Counted from the first letter of the stretch, positions 23,729 through 36,212 are shown. The stretch is DNA of 64,000 bases from Typha latifolia (GCA_019914945.1 CM034103.1:15900785-15964784), one strand, 5' to 3'. Notes: a model not told the origin generated them from the letters alone. Program-made: numbers and translations.

Positions 23729-24812
23729 GATTAGCATAGTGAAAGATGTTACCAATTAGCTTTGATAGTAATTCAAATTATAGTACGTAAGAAACTAAGT
23801 ATTGAGCAGTTGAACCTACTCGGATGAGAAAATTTGGACTACAATTAATACATAGAAAGTCCAAGGTGTTACGTTTGGATTAATTTAATGGTGAAGGAAT
23901 CCAAAGTCTTGCCTCGATTCTACGTGAAGATTTAAAGGAAATTCTAAGGAAGGTCGATCCCTGGCCCAATACTTATTGGGCCAATTAAATGATAGCTTTC
24001 TACAATATTTAAAGAGAAACGCATCTGATGCCTAAACCTTTTAAGTACATGATATTATGATATATTTTTGGAGCTTCTAAGTCACCATGTGTGCTTCCAT
24101 TAAATGAGCCACAAATCTTGGCCAATGCCAAGCACATGACTAACAATTTTCTTAACAATTATATTTTTAAACATCACAGGGAGTGGGGGTTGTTGTCTTG
24201 TCTCCTTGAGATTGGATTTTCGTTCTCCTCTCTTTTATCATTTCTCCAGCTCTCCTCTTCTCTTATGACGCCTCTTGTCTGCCATTCAGTAAGTTGGCCT
24301 TATCGTTCTCTGGTGAGACGTGGTGGCATGAGAAGCACTCTCCTCTCCATCCTCCTAGATTATCTCCATTTGGGCAGCCTCTCTACTGAGGTAGCTCAGG
24401 CTGGGGATGGAGTTGATGCTCCTCTTCCCCTCCTCCCATCTCTAGTTTTTTTCTTTTCTTGACAATGCCAAGAGGCTGGGCCGATTCAGGTGGTGCAATT
24501 TTTGTGGATGGCGATATGAATTTTGATGGCATTAATGGCCATTGGGCTAATTTTTCACTGCTTTAAGATCCGTAATAGCTGTGATGAAGTCACAATTAGT
24601 TCGCCTGTTGTGATTGTGTGTTTTGCCCTCCTAGGAGAGTAACCTCGTCAAGCTTGATTGAGTCTACTTTAGTTCAGATCCGGCTTAGCTCGAGCGCTGA
24701 GCCTAAGCCATAAATGAACTTATTTTTAAGTCTTAAATGAATCGAGCCTTTCCTTTTGCTTTCGCTTGATCTACTAGACTAAAGGAATCGGAGTTGGTTT
24801 CAAAATTAAGAG

Positions 24813-24978
24813 ATTTATATAAATCACATCCTAAATTTTATTTATTTTATAATTCACGTAATGTATTTAAAAATTTTGTAATTTAAATATTCTCATAAAT
24901 GAGAGTTATAGAGAAAAATAAGAATTATGTTATATGAATTATAAAATAAGTAAAATTTAGGATGTGATTTATATAAAT
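24813..24978. mobile_element. MITE-like element with long inverted arms
   Basis: Bases 24813-24855 and 24936-24978 are inverted copies, 43 bp long with one mismatch, separated by 80 bp. The arm begins ATTTATATAAATCACATCCT. Weaker similarity extends outwards to about 24797 and 25004. There is no coding capacity. This fits a non-autonomous foldback or MITE element; superfamily and target-site duplication are not resolved. Confidence 0.65.
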
Positions 24979-26134
24979 ACTTAAAACTAAAATTAATTTT
25001 AACACAAAACGAAGGAAAACAAGAAAAACTCTTTCCTTAATTATCCATTAAGAAATTAAAATGTTTGTTAGGTAGAAAGAAGACTTTGTATGCGAAGCCA
25101 TGCATGTAAATCCACCTTTCAGTCAATTTGGTTGACTAAAGCGTCTTGATGCTGACGTGTACTTTGAATCTGGCGGCGGAGCAACCCAAAATTTACCGAA
25201 TGTGGGAATTTTTAATTAGTATTATTCTTTTGTCTTCTGGCATAAAACAAACTCTATTATTATCCTAAGCATGAATTAAATCCTATAATCAAATTATCAA
25301 TAAATATATGATAGTGTTAAGATATTGTTGGAATAAAGTGTAATATTTTTGGCCCAAGTAGTTGGCTCGGCCCAACGAAGACGAGTGCAATTGAAGAAAA
25401 GCGTCGTGTAATTATCATACCTTCCCCGCAATTATTGCCGTTTTAAATATAATCTCTGTGATTACTATTAATTTAAAATGCTTGTGCTAATTAAGTACGG
25501 TCCGTATACGACGTCTCGCTGAAATAAACGACGGCAAGTCCGTACGCGAACGTTGGCCCCCCTCTCTTCTCCCTCGTCTGATCTCCACCACCAAATTCTT
25601 CGAAGAGAGTTTAGATCACGAAGGTCTCTTCCTCTTCTCCGTCTTTGGGAAAGCTGGAGGAGGACGAGAAGGTATCAAAGGCGGCACCTTTTCATTTATC
25701 ATTTCTTTCTCTCTCCACGTTGCTTCTATAGATGGGAGTTTACCAAATATCTTTCCCGTTTGCTTCCTTAAATGCGTCGCTTGCCTCTTAATTTTGGTTT
25801 GTGGTGCATTTGATCACGGCATTAGGAGACTCCCGTGCCTTGATGCGGAAAAGGGATCGTCTTTTTTCCTGCGTCCTTGAAAAAGCAAAGATTTTTGTTT
25901 GAGTTTGATGCGTCGTGATGGCGATTTCGTGATGGGTTGCTCTTAGATTCAGTGAATGGGACCTCTGTGATCGCTCTTTGTATTAATTTCGGCTCTTGGG
26001 TTGGTTTCGCTTACGCAAAGTTTGGTAATTTGTAGGAAATTGGGTGTATTTTTGTTTTAGTTTTTTTTTTTATTGAGAGCTTTTGATCAGGATTTGTATT
26101 GTTTTGGTGTCGATACCGATTATTTCTGGAGAAA

Positions 26135-28563
26135 ATGGAGGAAGAGAGCAGTTCTTGGGTGATGAGAGCAAAATATTCTCATACTGTTCTCAGATCGAAC
26201 TCTGGAAGGGAGTCAGCTGTTCTATTCTCCACCCAGTCTGATGCTGAGGCACATCTGAAGCCGAAGAACCCTAACCGAGATTTGAAATCGACAAGCTCTA
26301 ATTTGGAATCGAGGCCAAAGAGCTCGAGTTTGGATTCATCTCTTTTGGCAATTCCATTGCCAACACAATCTGGCAATGCGCGGGCCAAAGCTAAGAGCTT
26401 GAGCTCACAATTGAAGTCGAAGACCTCGATCTTAGAGTCAAACTCTAGGAATTCAAATTCAGAATCCAATTCGGTAAACTTGAATTCAGGCCCTTCAAAG
26501 ACATCTTCGACGCAATCTGATGTTGATATCGGATCGAAGACGAAGAGACCTAGTTTGGATTCTGCGGATCTAAAGACAAAGGACTCAAGCTCTGAGAATT
26601 CTGATTTCTCTTTCTATCCTGATGGTGGTTGTGGTCTGAATTCACAAAGTGAGGGTTCTAGCATTGCTTCTGTTTATCCTGAGAGGGCTAGGAGTGCTAA
26701 GAAGGACTCGAAGCCGAGACGGAGGTCTTTGTCCCCTATTCCTACTGTTATCCTTTCTGATGTCTTCAGAGAAGCTAGATCAATTGGAAAAAGATTTTCC
26801 ACCCCGCCGCCAAGCAGAAAAGCATCCGACAAGACTCGTGAACATCGGACATCTGCTTCCTTCCCGTCACGCAGTACCAGTCCTCTTCGGGATATGTTGA
26901 AGGGTAGAAAGGACACTTCTTGGGCAAGATATTTTGACCATGGAGGAGGAAGGGTTGCTGCCTTGGAGACAACAGAGAAATGGAATGTTGATCTTTCAAA
27001 TTTGTACCTTGGACTTAGATTTGCTTCTGGAGCTCACAGTAGGTTATATCATGGTATCTATAAAGATCAGCCTGTTGCTGTGAAAGTTATTAGACAACCT
27101 GATGACGACGATTATGGAATAATGGCTGCACGACTTGAGAAGCAATTCACAAGGGAAGTCACTCATCTGTCTCATCTATATCATCGCAATGTGATCAAGG
27201 TACTATTATTGTTTTTACTCTTGACATTTTTTCAGTGCTTTGCTTTTTCCATTAAATTTTTGAATCAATATGATGATAGTTGAAGGTTCTTGCATTAGTA
27301 CTGGCCTCGGAAAAAAATTTAAGCTGAAATATCTGGTATTGAATAGTTCAATTATGATTTTAGCGCTTCTTGCTTCATAGAAGACAAGTATTCTGATGAT
27401 TTTTCTTGAAAGATGTGAGTTCAATATATCTAAGCAAGTAGTACCATTATTCATTTAACATTATACTTGTTTACAAATTTTAGCGCATCTAAAAAAAATG
27501 AGTGGTACTTTTGATGCTAGATTTGTCTTATTAAACCAAACACAAAAGAGAACATCTTTATGAGCGTCAGTTACTTGTTTTGTGATAATTGATTATTTTA
27601 TCTGGTTATGCTAATGCTTTAACAACTGATTGGATCCCATAGCTTATCTAATTATGATGTGCAATGAGTCATTTGTGAGTGAGCACATTCTTCACTTTGG
27701 TGATTATCTTTGGTGTGATGCAGTTCGCAGGGGCATGCAAAAGTCCACCAGTCTTTTGCATCATCACCGAGTATCTCTCTGGAGGCTCTTTGAGGGCTTT
27801 TTTGCACAAACTTGAGCATAAATCTCTTCCTTTAGAGAAGCTAATCGCAATCGCCTTAGATATTACACGTGGTATGGAATACATTCACTCACAAGGTGTT
27901 ATCCATCGTGACTTGAAGCCTGAGAATATTCTATTCGATCAAGACTTCTGTGTAAAAATTGCTGATTTTGGAATAGCATGTGAGGAAGCATATTGTGATG
28001 CGTTAGCAGAGGACCCTGGTACTTATCGATGGATGGCACCTGAAATGATTAAACACAAGCACTACGGCCGGAAAGTTGATGTCTATAGCTTTGGTTTACT
28101 TCTGTGGGAAATGGTGACTGGAAGAATCCCTTATGAAGACATGATACCTATCCAAGCGGCTTTTGCTGTTGTTAATAAGGTATGGCTTCTAGTAAATACT
28201 TGTACATTATATTTTATCAGCTGAATTTTTGTTCAAAAATATTACTGAAGATCACATTTATGTGCTAATAAAATGAATTGCACTTCTCAGAACTTGAGGC
28301 CAGTCATTCCTGCGGACTGTCCGGGACCACTGCGAGCATTGATCGAGCAATGTTGGGCTTTGCAAGCAGACAAGAGACCTGAGTTTTGGCAGATAGTGAA
28401 GGTCCTAGAACAGTTTGAGTCTGCTCTTACTCTAGATGGAACACTCGATCAGCTTCAGAGTTTGTCCTGCCATGATCACAAGAAGTGGCTATTCCAGTTG
28501 ATCCAGAAACTCAAACTTGGACATCTCGACGGATCGATCACCTCCATGCCTAAACTGTTGTAA
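26135..28563 (+). CDS. Raf-like (MAPKKK-related, HT1-type) protein kinase
   Basis: Three exons: 26135-27199, 27724-28179, 28291-28563. They encode 597 residues. The first 280 residues are Ser/Lys/Arg-rich and probably disordered. The kinase domain follows: glycine loop FASGAHSRLYHG, VAVK lysine (Lys317), HRDLKPEN (Asp418), DFG (Asp436), GTYRWMAPEM, and the subdomain XI Arg in DKRPEFWQI. The pattern is that of plant Raf-like group C kinases related to HT1, which regulates guard-cell responses to CO2. It should be an active cytosolic Ser/Thr(/Tyr) kinase; substrate unknown. The ATG at 26135 is the first in-frame Met. The long N-terminal extension separates it from HT1 itself, which is much shorter. 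Confidence 0.92.
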
Positions 28564-29384
28564 CATCTTCTCTTCTCTGTTTGTTCAAGCTATTTCAGCT
28601 GTCTGTCGTGTAATTATTGTATTTCCTTTTGTAGTCTCTGTCTCTCGATTGATAAAATACCACATCAATTCCTTAATTAGTTTTTCCTTTTCCATTGGAT
28701 GATTGCGTCTCTTGAGAGTGTAATGTTTGTGCCATGCTTATTATACAAGAACCATGCACATCTGCTCAAACTTGTTATTGTGCTTACCTTTGCTAATCTC
28801 AAGAACAAGACTCTGCACCTAGAAAGAAGTGAATCTGACATTCTCCTAACTTCCAAATCAACCATACTAATTCATCGGTTTTTCCTTTCAATTCAAAATT
28901 CTACTGTTCGGGGTATTTACATAATCATGACTATCTACAGGAAATTATGATCACATGAACTTACCTTTTCTTTCTCAAGTTTTGCATGATATGCTCTACT
29001 TTTTAAGCACTCTTTGTCAGTTCAATCAAAGAGATATTTCAGATAGGAACTTAAAAAGGGCATATCCTTTTAAGCTTCTCCAGATTGCTACTTGTAGATA
29101 GAAAAACCTTTGAATTTCATGTGCCAACCATTCTCCTTTATGGAGTCATTTACTTTTGACCCCACAAGCCCACAATGCATTAACTTTCCTATGACAAATT
29201 GCAAACCTCAATAAGAATTTGAAATCTCCTTGAAGTATGACCAGTTGCTAATTTTCTGACACTATTCACTCCTTGATTTTGCTATACCATGAAAACAAAA
29301 AATTGTTTCAATTGACCTATAACATCTACTTCTGAATTCTGATTGCATTTATTCAGTACCACTATGATGTTCATGTACACTGAC
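28564..29384. other. Convergent 3' intergenic region (kinase / GT14)
   Basis: Holds the two facing 3' UTRs. Nothing else is recognised. Confidence 0.6.
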
Positions 29385-30893
29385 TCAGACCAAACACCCT
29401 GGACTCACAATCCTATTCATCAACCTAGCTAGCCTCTCAGCCCCTGGTCCGGGCTGCAGCCGTGCCGGGTCGCCGACCTCAGAGCACGACAGGCTTCCTT
29501 CGCACCAAGCTCCCGGAACATAGCTCCCGTTCACCCTTCCGAGAAGTTCAGCGTCTATCTTGTCGAGTACTGGATCGTCACGGTTGAACTTGCGGGCAAA
29601 CGGCGCATTACTACCGATCATCTTCCCGACGTCGTCTAAGCCGAGCGTGTGTGGGTGCTGCTTCGGCGGCGTGTCCCAGGAAATATAGTGGAGATCATGG
29701 TTGACGACAGTGTGCATGAACTCAGGTGCGTTGCAGATAACAGTCTGGAAGTAGCCCTCAGGAGAAGAGATGAAGTTGGCGTAGTACATGAGGAGTGTTC
29801 TTGGCAAGTTATCCCATCCCCACACACAGAACTCCACGAATTCCCGGGTGAGAGCCATCCATGCGGATCCTGTCGCAATAAACTGGCGAGTGGGAACTAA
29901 GCACACTAAACATAGGATCAGAGTTTTTGATGAGGAGTCCCAAGTGATTTACCTGTGTATAATTTGAAAGCAGTTGGTAGTTCTCTTCTCTGAGTAGCCC
30001 AGAAGACATCTGATTTCTTAGACATATAAAGTCCAGGATCTATGATCAATGGCTTTGCCCTCTGCCCTCTGTAACAACATCAGAAATCCAAAGTCATCAA
30101 CCAGCAAAAGAGAACATTATGTTTAGCCATCGAATGTTTCAAAATTGAGACTCACTCTTTCCATCCCAATCTACTTGTGTGCTCCAAGAAATTCAAATTC
30201 CTTGGCAAAGATGAGAAAGTATGCAGTATATCTGAAACCCATTAAACCACTCATGAGAATTATAACATAGCAATCCTTCAAATTAGAAGAATCCAAGAAA
30301 GACTAACCATCTTGTGTCACAAGAGGGTAGTCTGATGCACTGAGGTTTATAAACCAATCCCAGTCCTTGCTCTTCTTGAGAAGAATAGCACAAGCATGAA
30401 GCGTATTGGCCACCATGGTTGGTCCTCTGTACGTGACCATGTTGGCCTTAGCTATGACATGCACGTTCCCGGCTCCGGCGAAGACAGTGTCGTTCGCGAC
30501 GCGCGAAGCCAGCTCCCATCTCTCCGCCGCCGGCGACTCCAAATCCAAGTGCACTACGTAAAGGTTCCTCGGATGGTAGATAGCTCTCAGTGTCCTCCAA
30601 AGGCGGTCAAGATCGCCTTTTGATCCCGAGACAAAGTAGGCCAGTCTAGGCAATGGGGGAGAAGCCGCCGCCGCCGCCGCCGGCGCGGCGGAGAACTCAA
30701 CGTAGGAAGCGTTCTTCATCGAGGGGTTGAAGAAGATGGCATGGAAGGAAGAGAGGAGACCAAAGTTTAAGGATGTCACTACGAGAAAGATGGTAAAAAT
30801 TGTACTAAAAACCATGGGCAACACCCATCTCTTCTCCGCGCTCAACGGACGGAATGGATACAGAGAAAAACCTCTAGCTTTCATCAGTTCCAT
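29385..30893 (-). CDS. Beta-glucuronosyltransferase, GlcAT14-type (GT14 family)
   Basis: Four exons in transcript order: 30893-30308, 30231-30156, 30068-29953, 29869-29385. They encode 420 residues. A short basic N-terminus and a membrane segment at about 25-48 give a type II Golgi protein, followed by an Ala-rich stem. The GT14 (DUF266-related 'Branch') domain shows LAYFVSGSKGDLDRLWRTL, NLSASDYPLVTQDD, KPLIIDPGLY, GSAWMALTR and YFQTVICNAPE. Arabidopsis GlcAT14 enzymes add glucuronic acid to beta-galactans of arabinogalactan proteins, affecting calcium binding and cell elongation. An upstream ORF overlaps the first ATG and ends on the fourth codon (Met, 30884). Translation may start there, giving an MKARG N-terminus like other family members. 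Confidence 0.92.
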
Positions 30894-30907
30894 CGCATAT
30901 AACCCAT
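30884..30907 (-). promoter_or_regulatory. Candidate upstream ORF overlapping the GT14 start
   Basis: A seven-codon frame (MGYMRWN) starts at an ATG with A at -3 and G at +4, 14 bp before the annotated ATG. Its TGA shares its last base with the in-frame Met codon at 30884 (TGATG). This resembles a termination-reinitiation arrangement. Confidence 0.5.
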
Positions 30908-33087
30908 CTTAGAGTTTCGCAAGAAGATTAAACCGAGAACGTTTTCTCGATCTCAAAAAAGAGAAACGACCAAGGGAATGGAAACAGGGGAGTGGTGGAA
31001 TTTCTTATGCTAATGTTGTTATTGCATGGGAAGATGATCACAAAAATAAAAAACTTGGATTCAAACCAAACAATTCCACGATTTGGGTATGTGGATAAGA
31101 TGAAGAAGTTGGAGATAAAGATTGAATCTGTCAATAAGAGGGAAGGATTCATACGATATCCTTTTAAAGCTACTGTAACGCAACGTTGACGGTTATAATA
31201 ACCATTAAAAATCAACAAATATAACTGAGAGGAGAAAAAACCAAAGAAGATTAAAATGAATTAAAAAGAAAAAAAAAAGTAAGACTTTGAGGAGGGGAAA
31301 TATGGAGATAAAGAGAGAGAGAGAGAGAGAGAGATGTAAAAACGAAGTAACTTCATCATTTCTCGTTAATTGTGGAAGAAGTTACATTTAGATCTCTAAT
31401 AATTATTCTTAGTTCAACTTCAGTTGAGATCCCAAAGTTTAAGTTATGGTTATAAGTAACATTTTGACTTTATTATAAATAAAACTCTCATTTTGTTATT
31501 CACAAATAGAATCCTCTACGTGCTAAAAAAATATTAATCCACACCTTATGTTAACTAAATTATAAAACCAAATTAAGCTTCTAAAACAATTTGAAGATAA
31601 ACCAAAATGCTGGTTTCAAATAAAACAGAATCAAATCAAGCATATAAAACACTAAAATCGTACTTAAATACTGATATTTTTTTTTAAGATCAACGAATTT
31701 AAAACTACTGTTGTTATATCATATTAGAGTGAGATAAGGGTAACTCTGGATATAAAATGTAGTATTGCAACTATTACTTTTTGGGAAATATATGTTACAA
31801 GTTAAAGGTGAATTAGTTGCAGCCAAAAGACTTATCTTTATGGATCTGTAAGCATATGTGGTGGATTAGTTGGATTAACTTCTAATGCGTTGAAAGTGGA
31901 ACTTGACACATGTGATGCATTTAACTTAGTAAGTTAGGTAAAGTTTGTATTAATATACTTATTTATAATTAATAATTAAATAAAAAAAATTATATAAACT
32001 TATTCAAAATAATTATTATATTTTATAATGAAAAAAATAAAATGCGAGTAAAGATTTAGATATATTTAAATTATATTTAAAATGTGCATACAAAATTATT
32101 CTTAGAAAGTAACTCATTGTATATTTTTTTGAGAAATCAAAAGCATATATTGCCCACTCGCCCACTCAAAAACTCTCTAGTCTCCGTGGTTGTCTGAATT
32201 TCCTACTAATATTTTCTAAATGATCGATGTAATTTTTCTTTATTTTTATTTTAATGATAGTCATTTAAAATTAATTTTTATTCACTTTACTTTCATGAAT
32301 TTAAATAAATAAATATGTTTCTCTTTAAATTCTTTCTATTCTATTACTAATCCATCATAAATAATACGAGAAATTTTATAGTCAAAATTTATAAAATATT
32401 TATGTTAAAATTATAATTTAAAAATATTTCCCTATAAGATTACAAAGAACTTCTCTTCTAGAAGGTGATACGTCTTCCACTTCGGCGGTTTCCTTTATAT
32501 ATATATATATATAAGTGCTTAATGGTCACGTGTATGATGAGTTGAATAAAGATAATTATTTACACGTGGTTTGACTCCAACGACCCACAAAGCCCACCAA
32601 TTTTGAAGATTATTCAAGGCTCAAAAAGTCCAAATTGAGTCCAATTTAATTGGGCTAAATAAGACTGCTCCACCATAACAGCCCATTAGGCCTAATGGGC
32701 CTGCTTAGATTTCTTCTCCTCATGCGTATTAATTATTGACTTTTAAATTCTTTTTTGGATACCACGTGTCTTAAATTAATCAGAGGAATTGGGAGGGTAG
32801 ATTCATGTCTAGTGTGTTGCATTTATTTTTTCTTAGAAATTATAAGATAATTAGATAAAAAGATTAGCCCTCTTTGAAATATAGATAAATATATTATTGA
32901 GCCTAATGAGCTTCGTTTCAGCATTTCTTCGATTTAAAATTTTGACTTTAATTCCTACTTATTTTCCCCTGCTCTATTTTGCCTACTAATATAGTTTACA
33001 AAAAATCGATAAAACTCCGGAAAGAAAAGAAAGAAGCACTCCAAAACTGGATAGAGAAGTAGTAGATGGATGATGACTTCTTTAAAG
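30894..33087. other. Intergenic: GT14 promoter and DUF506 3' region
   Basis: Very AT-rich (31400-32500). Holds a (GA)n tract at about 31311-31334, an AT run near 32497-32512 and a 20-bp palindrome at 32681-32700. No gene is supported. Confidence 0.6.
32681..32700. promoter_or_regulatory. Perfect 20-bp palindrome with TGGGCC-type half sites
   Basis: GCCCATTAGGCCTAATGGGC equals its own reverse complement. Each arm carries an ATGGGC half, close to the site II element (TGGGCC/T) bound by TCP factors. It lies about 1.8 kb upstream of the GT14 start. Confidence 0.4.
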
Positions 33088-34087
33088 TCACACAACCTCC
33101 ACGGCCGTGCAATGCAGATCGAACGTCAACATGGAAGCCCTGATCTTGGGCGGCCGATCGGTGACGGCCATCGCCGGAACTAGCGGCCCGGGGGTGATCC
33201 TCTCCGGCGTGCTGAGCCACTTGGACTGCATGTACTTGTGCTTCCTCCAGGGGCCCATGTGCATCTTGTTATCCTTCATGCACTTCTTCGCGGCGGCGCA
33301 CACGATCTTCACCACGTTCTTCATCTTCTCCGACTTGCCGACGAACATCTCCGGCAGCCGGCCCACGAGGCTGTTGTACTCCAGAGTCGCCCTCGCCATC
33401 TCAAACTCCGCTCGGAAGTTGAGCTCGATCACTACTCTAATCGGGCTTCTCTTCCCGTTCTTGGAATCCACCACCACATCCACATAACTATGCTCACCTG
33501 CATCACATAGCGCAATTCACTCATTAATTCCCACGATCGATCGATATAAACTTCCTTTACTATGCGGATAAACTCAGGGATTTATCCGAGTAAATCTATA
33601 TACCTGAAGGGATATCTGGGGATCTCCGCCACTTGGACTTGCAGATCGCGCTGTTATATCCGGCGTCTCGCAGACGCTGTGCGATGTGGCGCAGAAAGCA
33701 ATTCCGACATTTCTCCTTCGCCATTCGATTGAGGCAAGAGCAAACCAAGCCCTCGGATTCGATACTCCTCACGGCTTCCTCTGTATCCCTTCTTATTCTG
33801 CTCTCCGCCGAGCTATTCCGATCCAGTGCTTCCTATAAATTAAATTAATTGTGATCGTTAGACAGATTTACTCTTTCAGGATAATTAGTACAAGCAAACT
33901 TAATTCTTCACGGACTTACTTGGAGGAGCTGGTGTTCCATCTCCCAGAATGCCCTATTCCCCATGGCATTGCTGATCGATTCGTCGCCGTCGCCGTCTTC
34001 GTCGTTCCCATCCTCCTGCCTCTGCTCTTCTACTTCCTCGAAGAACCCCAACACCATATCGGACAAGCTCACCCCAGAATTCATCAT
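33088..34087 (-). CDS. DUF506 (PDDEXK-like) family protein
   Basis: Three exons in transcript order: 34087-33920, 33832-33604, 33497-33088. They encode 268 residues. An acidic N-terminal region (SLSDMVLGFFEE, then a Glu/Asp run) precedes the DUF506 core: CLNRMAKEKCRNCFLRHIAQRL, split here as CLNRMAKEKC and NCFLRHIAQRLRDAGYNSA, then KSKWRRSPDIPSGEHSYVDV, IELNFRAEFEMARAT, YNSLVGRLPEMFVGK, and MGPWRKHKYMQSKWL. The family is plant-specific and of unknown biochemistry; some Arabidopsis members repress root-hair growth. The core is annotated as PDDEXK nuclease-like but catalysis is not shown. A G-box palindrome and a TATA run lie just upstream. The start is the first ATG of the frame. Confidence 0.88.
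33920..33976 (-). promoter_or_regulatory. DUF506 exon 1 splice donor region
   Basis: Exon 1 ends at 33920 with a perfect donor (CAA|GTAAGT). It decides the join to the exon that starts at 33832. The acceptor there is TTTATAG|GAAGC. Confidence 0.6.
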
Positions 34088-34222
34088 CTCCCTCCTCCTC
34101 CTCGATTTAGTGAGATCGTTAGTGACTTCTTCTCCCTCCCCCAAATTGAAATTTTGAGATGTAGTATTCGATCCGACCCTTTACTATAGATATAAATATA
34201 TATAGAGCCCGTGGATGGAAAT

Positions 34223-34232
34223 GCCACGTGGC
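34223..34232 (-). promoter_or_regulatory. G-box palindrome upstream of DUF506
   Basis: GCCACGTGGC is palindromic and contains ACGTGGC (ABRE) on both strands. It lies about 20 bp upstream of the TATA-like run (34192-34205, minus strand), some 140 bp before the ATG. It suggests ABA- or light-responsive bZIP/bHLH control. Confidence 0.5.
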
Positions 34233-35879
34233 TCGTGGCAAATGGATTTGGCGAGAAGGGTGGGGTCCGCCTCGAATTGGATGAGATGGATAGGGATGAG
34301 AGAGAAGCGATGTCAGTTAACAGTGGCACAGCTCGAATCCACGTCAGGTATCCGCGTCCGGTGGCTTTCAATTATTTCTCTTGGGTCCCACCTTGGGTTT
34401 TTATATATTCTCCTACTTATCCGGATATCCATTACAGCTCACTTTTATTCGCGAATAATACTCCGAATAGGGAGAAATAAAAAAAACGATGCGGCGGCAT
34501 TATCTTATTTATTTATTATTATAAAATTAAGAAGAAAAAAGAAATTATGGATGGATAAGATGATACGAGTGTTTTTGGGCATAGTATTATTTTTGTCCAA
34601 AAATTGACGCCTTTTAAAGTGAAGCCATCGGTTTAGTACAGGAAGCCTTTACGTTTCATTTATTTATTTATTTATCATTTAAAACATGTTGTTTATATAT
34701 ATTATACATATACAAATATTTTAAGACTCAGCCACAGAAAAATAATAATAGTTTACGTGAAAGATATTTATTTATTTATTTTTAACTTCGATGCTACAGT
34801 AGTTTTCGGTGGTCATCAGTGGTACCTCGTCTATGGCACTATTTATTTATTAATTATTCTCCTCTCCTCCTCCCAAGTACCAAGAATTGTGATGGTCTTC
34901 TAGCAAATTTATCCCAGGGCTCAGGGCTGGTATCCATCTTCCGAGTTATTCCTTCACACATTTTATTATGCTGGGCTATTTTAGGTAGCTTGTTGTGGAT
35001 TATTTATCCACAGGATTTCCGTGGATCCTTGTCATCATTTGCATTCTTTTATTATTAAACAACTGTAGTATCAATTCGAACTAGTTTATATCAATTCCAA
35101 CTTACCTACTAGAGTTCGATTTTAGGATCAATTAGATTTTAAAGATTTATGCTTTTCTTTACATTTCACTTATATTTCGTATAGATCGAAATCAGTAAAA
35201 GATATTTAATATTAGTTCATCTATGTCTTTGATTTTCTATAAAAAAAAAGAAGAAGAAAATTTCCTATTGAGGAGATATTTTACATATATATATATATAT
35301 ATATATTTGTGCATATGATATGCCGGTTAACATACTAGAAAGTGCATTCATTCATTATATTATGTTGTCGGATATAACCACCATAAAACAAGACTGCTGT
35401 TTTTTATTTTTAAAGAGAATTCCAAGAAGGCATCGATGTGGGGGAAGGCCAGATTCTGATTAGAGCTAACATGTCCTCCATTCCTAGGCCAATGTCACAC
35501 TTACAAGCAACACTAAGCAAACCAGCCTCCATTATCGTGTGAAATCTAATGCCGTGTCAAACTATTATCAAAAACAGTGGGCTGGCTGGCGGCATTGCCA
35601 TCAATCAATGTCATGCATATTGTTTAGTACAATGTTAGATGCACATAATCGTCTTCTTCAATCTTCTCATTTACAATACTATCAGTGGGGGGTTTTCTTA
35701 TCCCCTCAAGTGTCTCAAAGCAAGCAGGACCAGCGCCAGCTCGACCCACCAAGTGACGTGGATCATGCTTTTTAACCTCTATCCAGTTAAGGACATGGAT
35801 TTTGTCGGAATGGTGGTCCGAGATTAAACTAGTCGAGCTAAGCGAACTAGAATTAGGATTCTTCTCCCCCACCCTGTCT

Positions 35880-36100
35880 CCCCCCTGTTTTCTCTGATCC
35901 AGTGGTAAGCTTTTCTTCATCAGCCCGTTGGTTTGCAATTTGCAGCTTGTGGGTTCGAGAACGTCGTTTCCTCTGGATAAGGATGGATGCAACTTTAGAG
36001 CACAGTGGGGTCGTCCACACACCAACTCCAAGGACATGGGATAAGGAGAGATGATTGATCTTGAAATCGATCTTATTTTAATCTCTCGGGATCTTCCCAT
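35880..36100 (+). mobile_element. Candidate tRNA-derived SINE
   Basis: An A-box-like TGATCCAGTGGTAAG (from 35895) and a B-box-like GGTTCGAGAAC (35952-35962) are spaced 57 bp apart. That is the order and rough spacing of a Pol III promoter in plant SINEs. The core does not fold as a real tRNA and the spacing is too long for one. Element ends are estimates. Confidence 0.4.
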
Positions 36101-36148
36101 CTAATCTTAATGTGGGGACTGTCTTTGTGTCCACTTATCTCCAACTCA

Positions 36149-36153
36149 GAGAC

Positions 36154-36211
<58 letters not shown>
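36149..36211. repeat. (GA)n microsatellite
   Basis: About 30 GA units with two GACA interruptions near the left end. Confidence 0.9.

Positions 36212-36212
<1 letters not shown>

Larger units (their letters stand above)
22906..26134. other. Intergenic: VQ 3' region, MITE-like element, Raf kinase leader
   Basis: Contains a (GAA)n tract, a MITE-like hairpin and low-complexity A/T DNA. From about 25550 the sequence looks like a kinase 5' leader: a pyrimidine-rich exon that may end at a donor near 25672 (GAGAAG|GTATCA) and rejoin at an acceptor near 26090 (GATCAG|GATTTG), skipping several upstream ATGs. Confidence 0.5.

Noticed and set aside
24091..24462. A 123-codon frame in the interval after the VQ gene
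   Set aside because: No ATG start at the left end, pyrimidine-rich composition and no recognisable family.
34088..34144. N-terminal extension of the DUF506 protein by 19 codons
   Set aside because: The extended frame begins at TTG; the first real ATG is at 34087.
35895..35962. A functional tRNA gene
   Set aside because: A- and B-box-like motifs exist but no cloverleaf, acceptor stem or anticodon arm can be drawn, and the spacing is too long.
35624..36100. A 158-codon frame on the minus strand
   Set aside because: It crosses the SINE-like repeat, has no domain and shows low-complexity composition.
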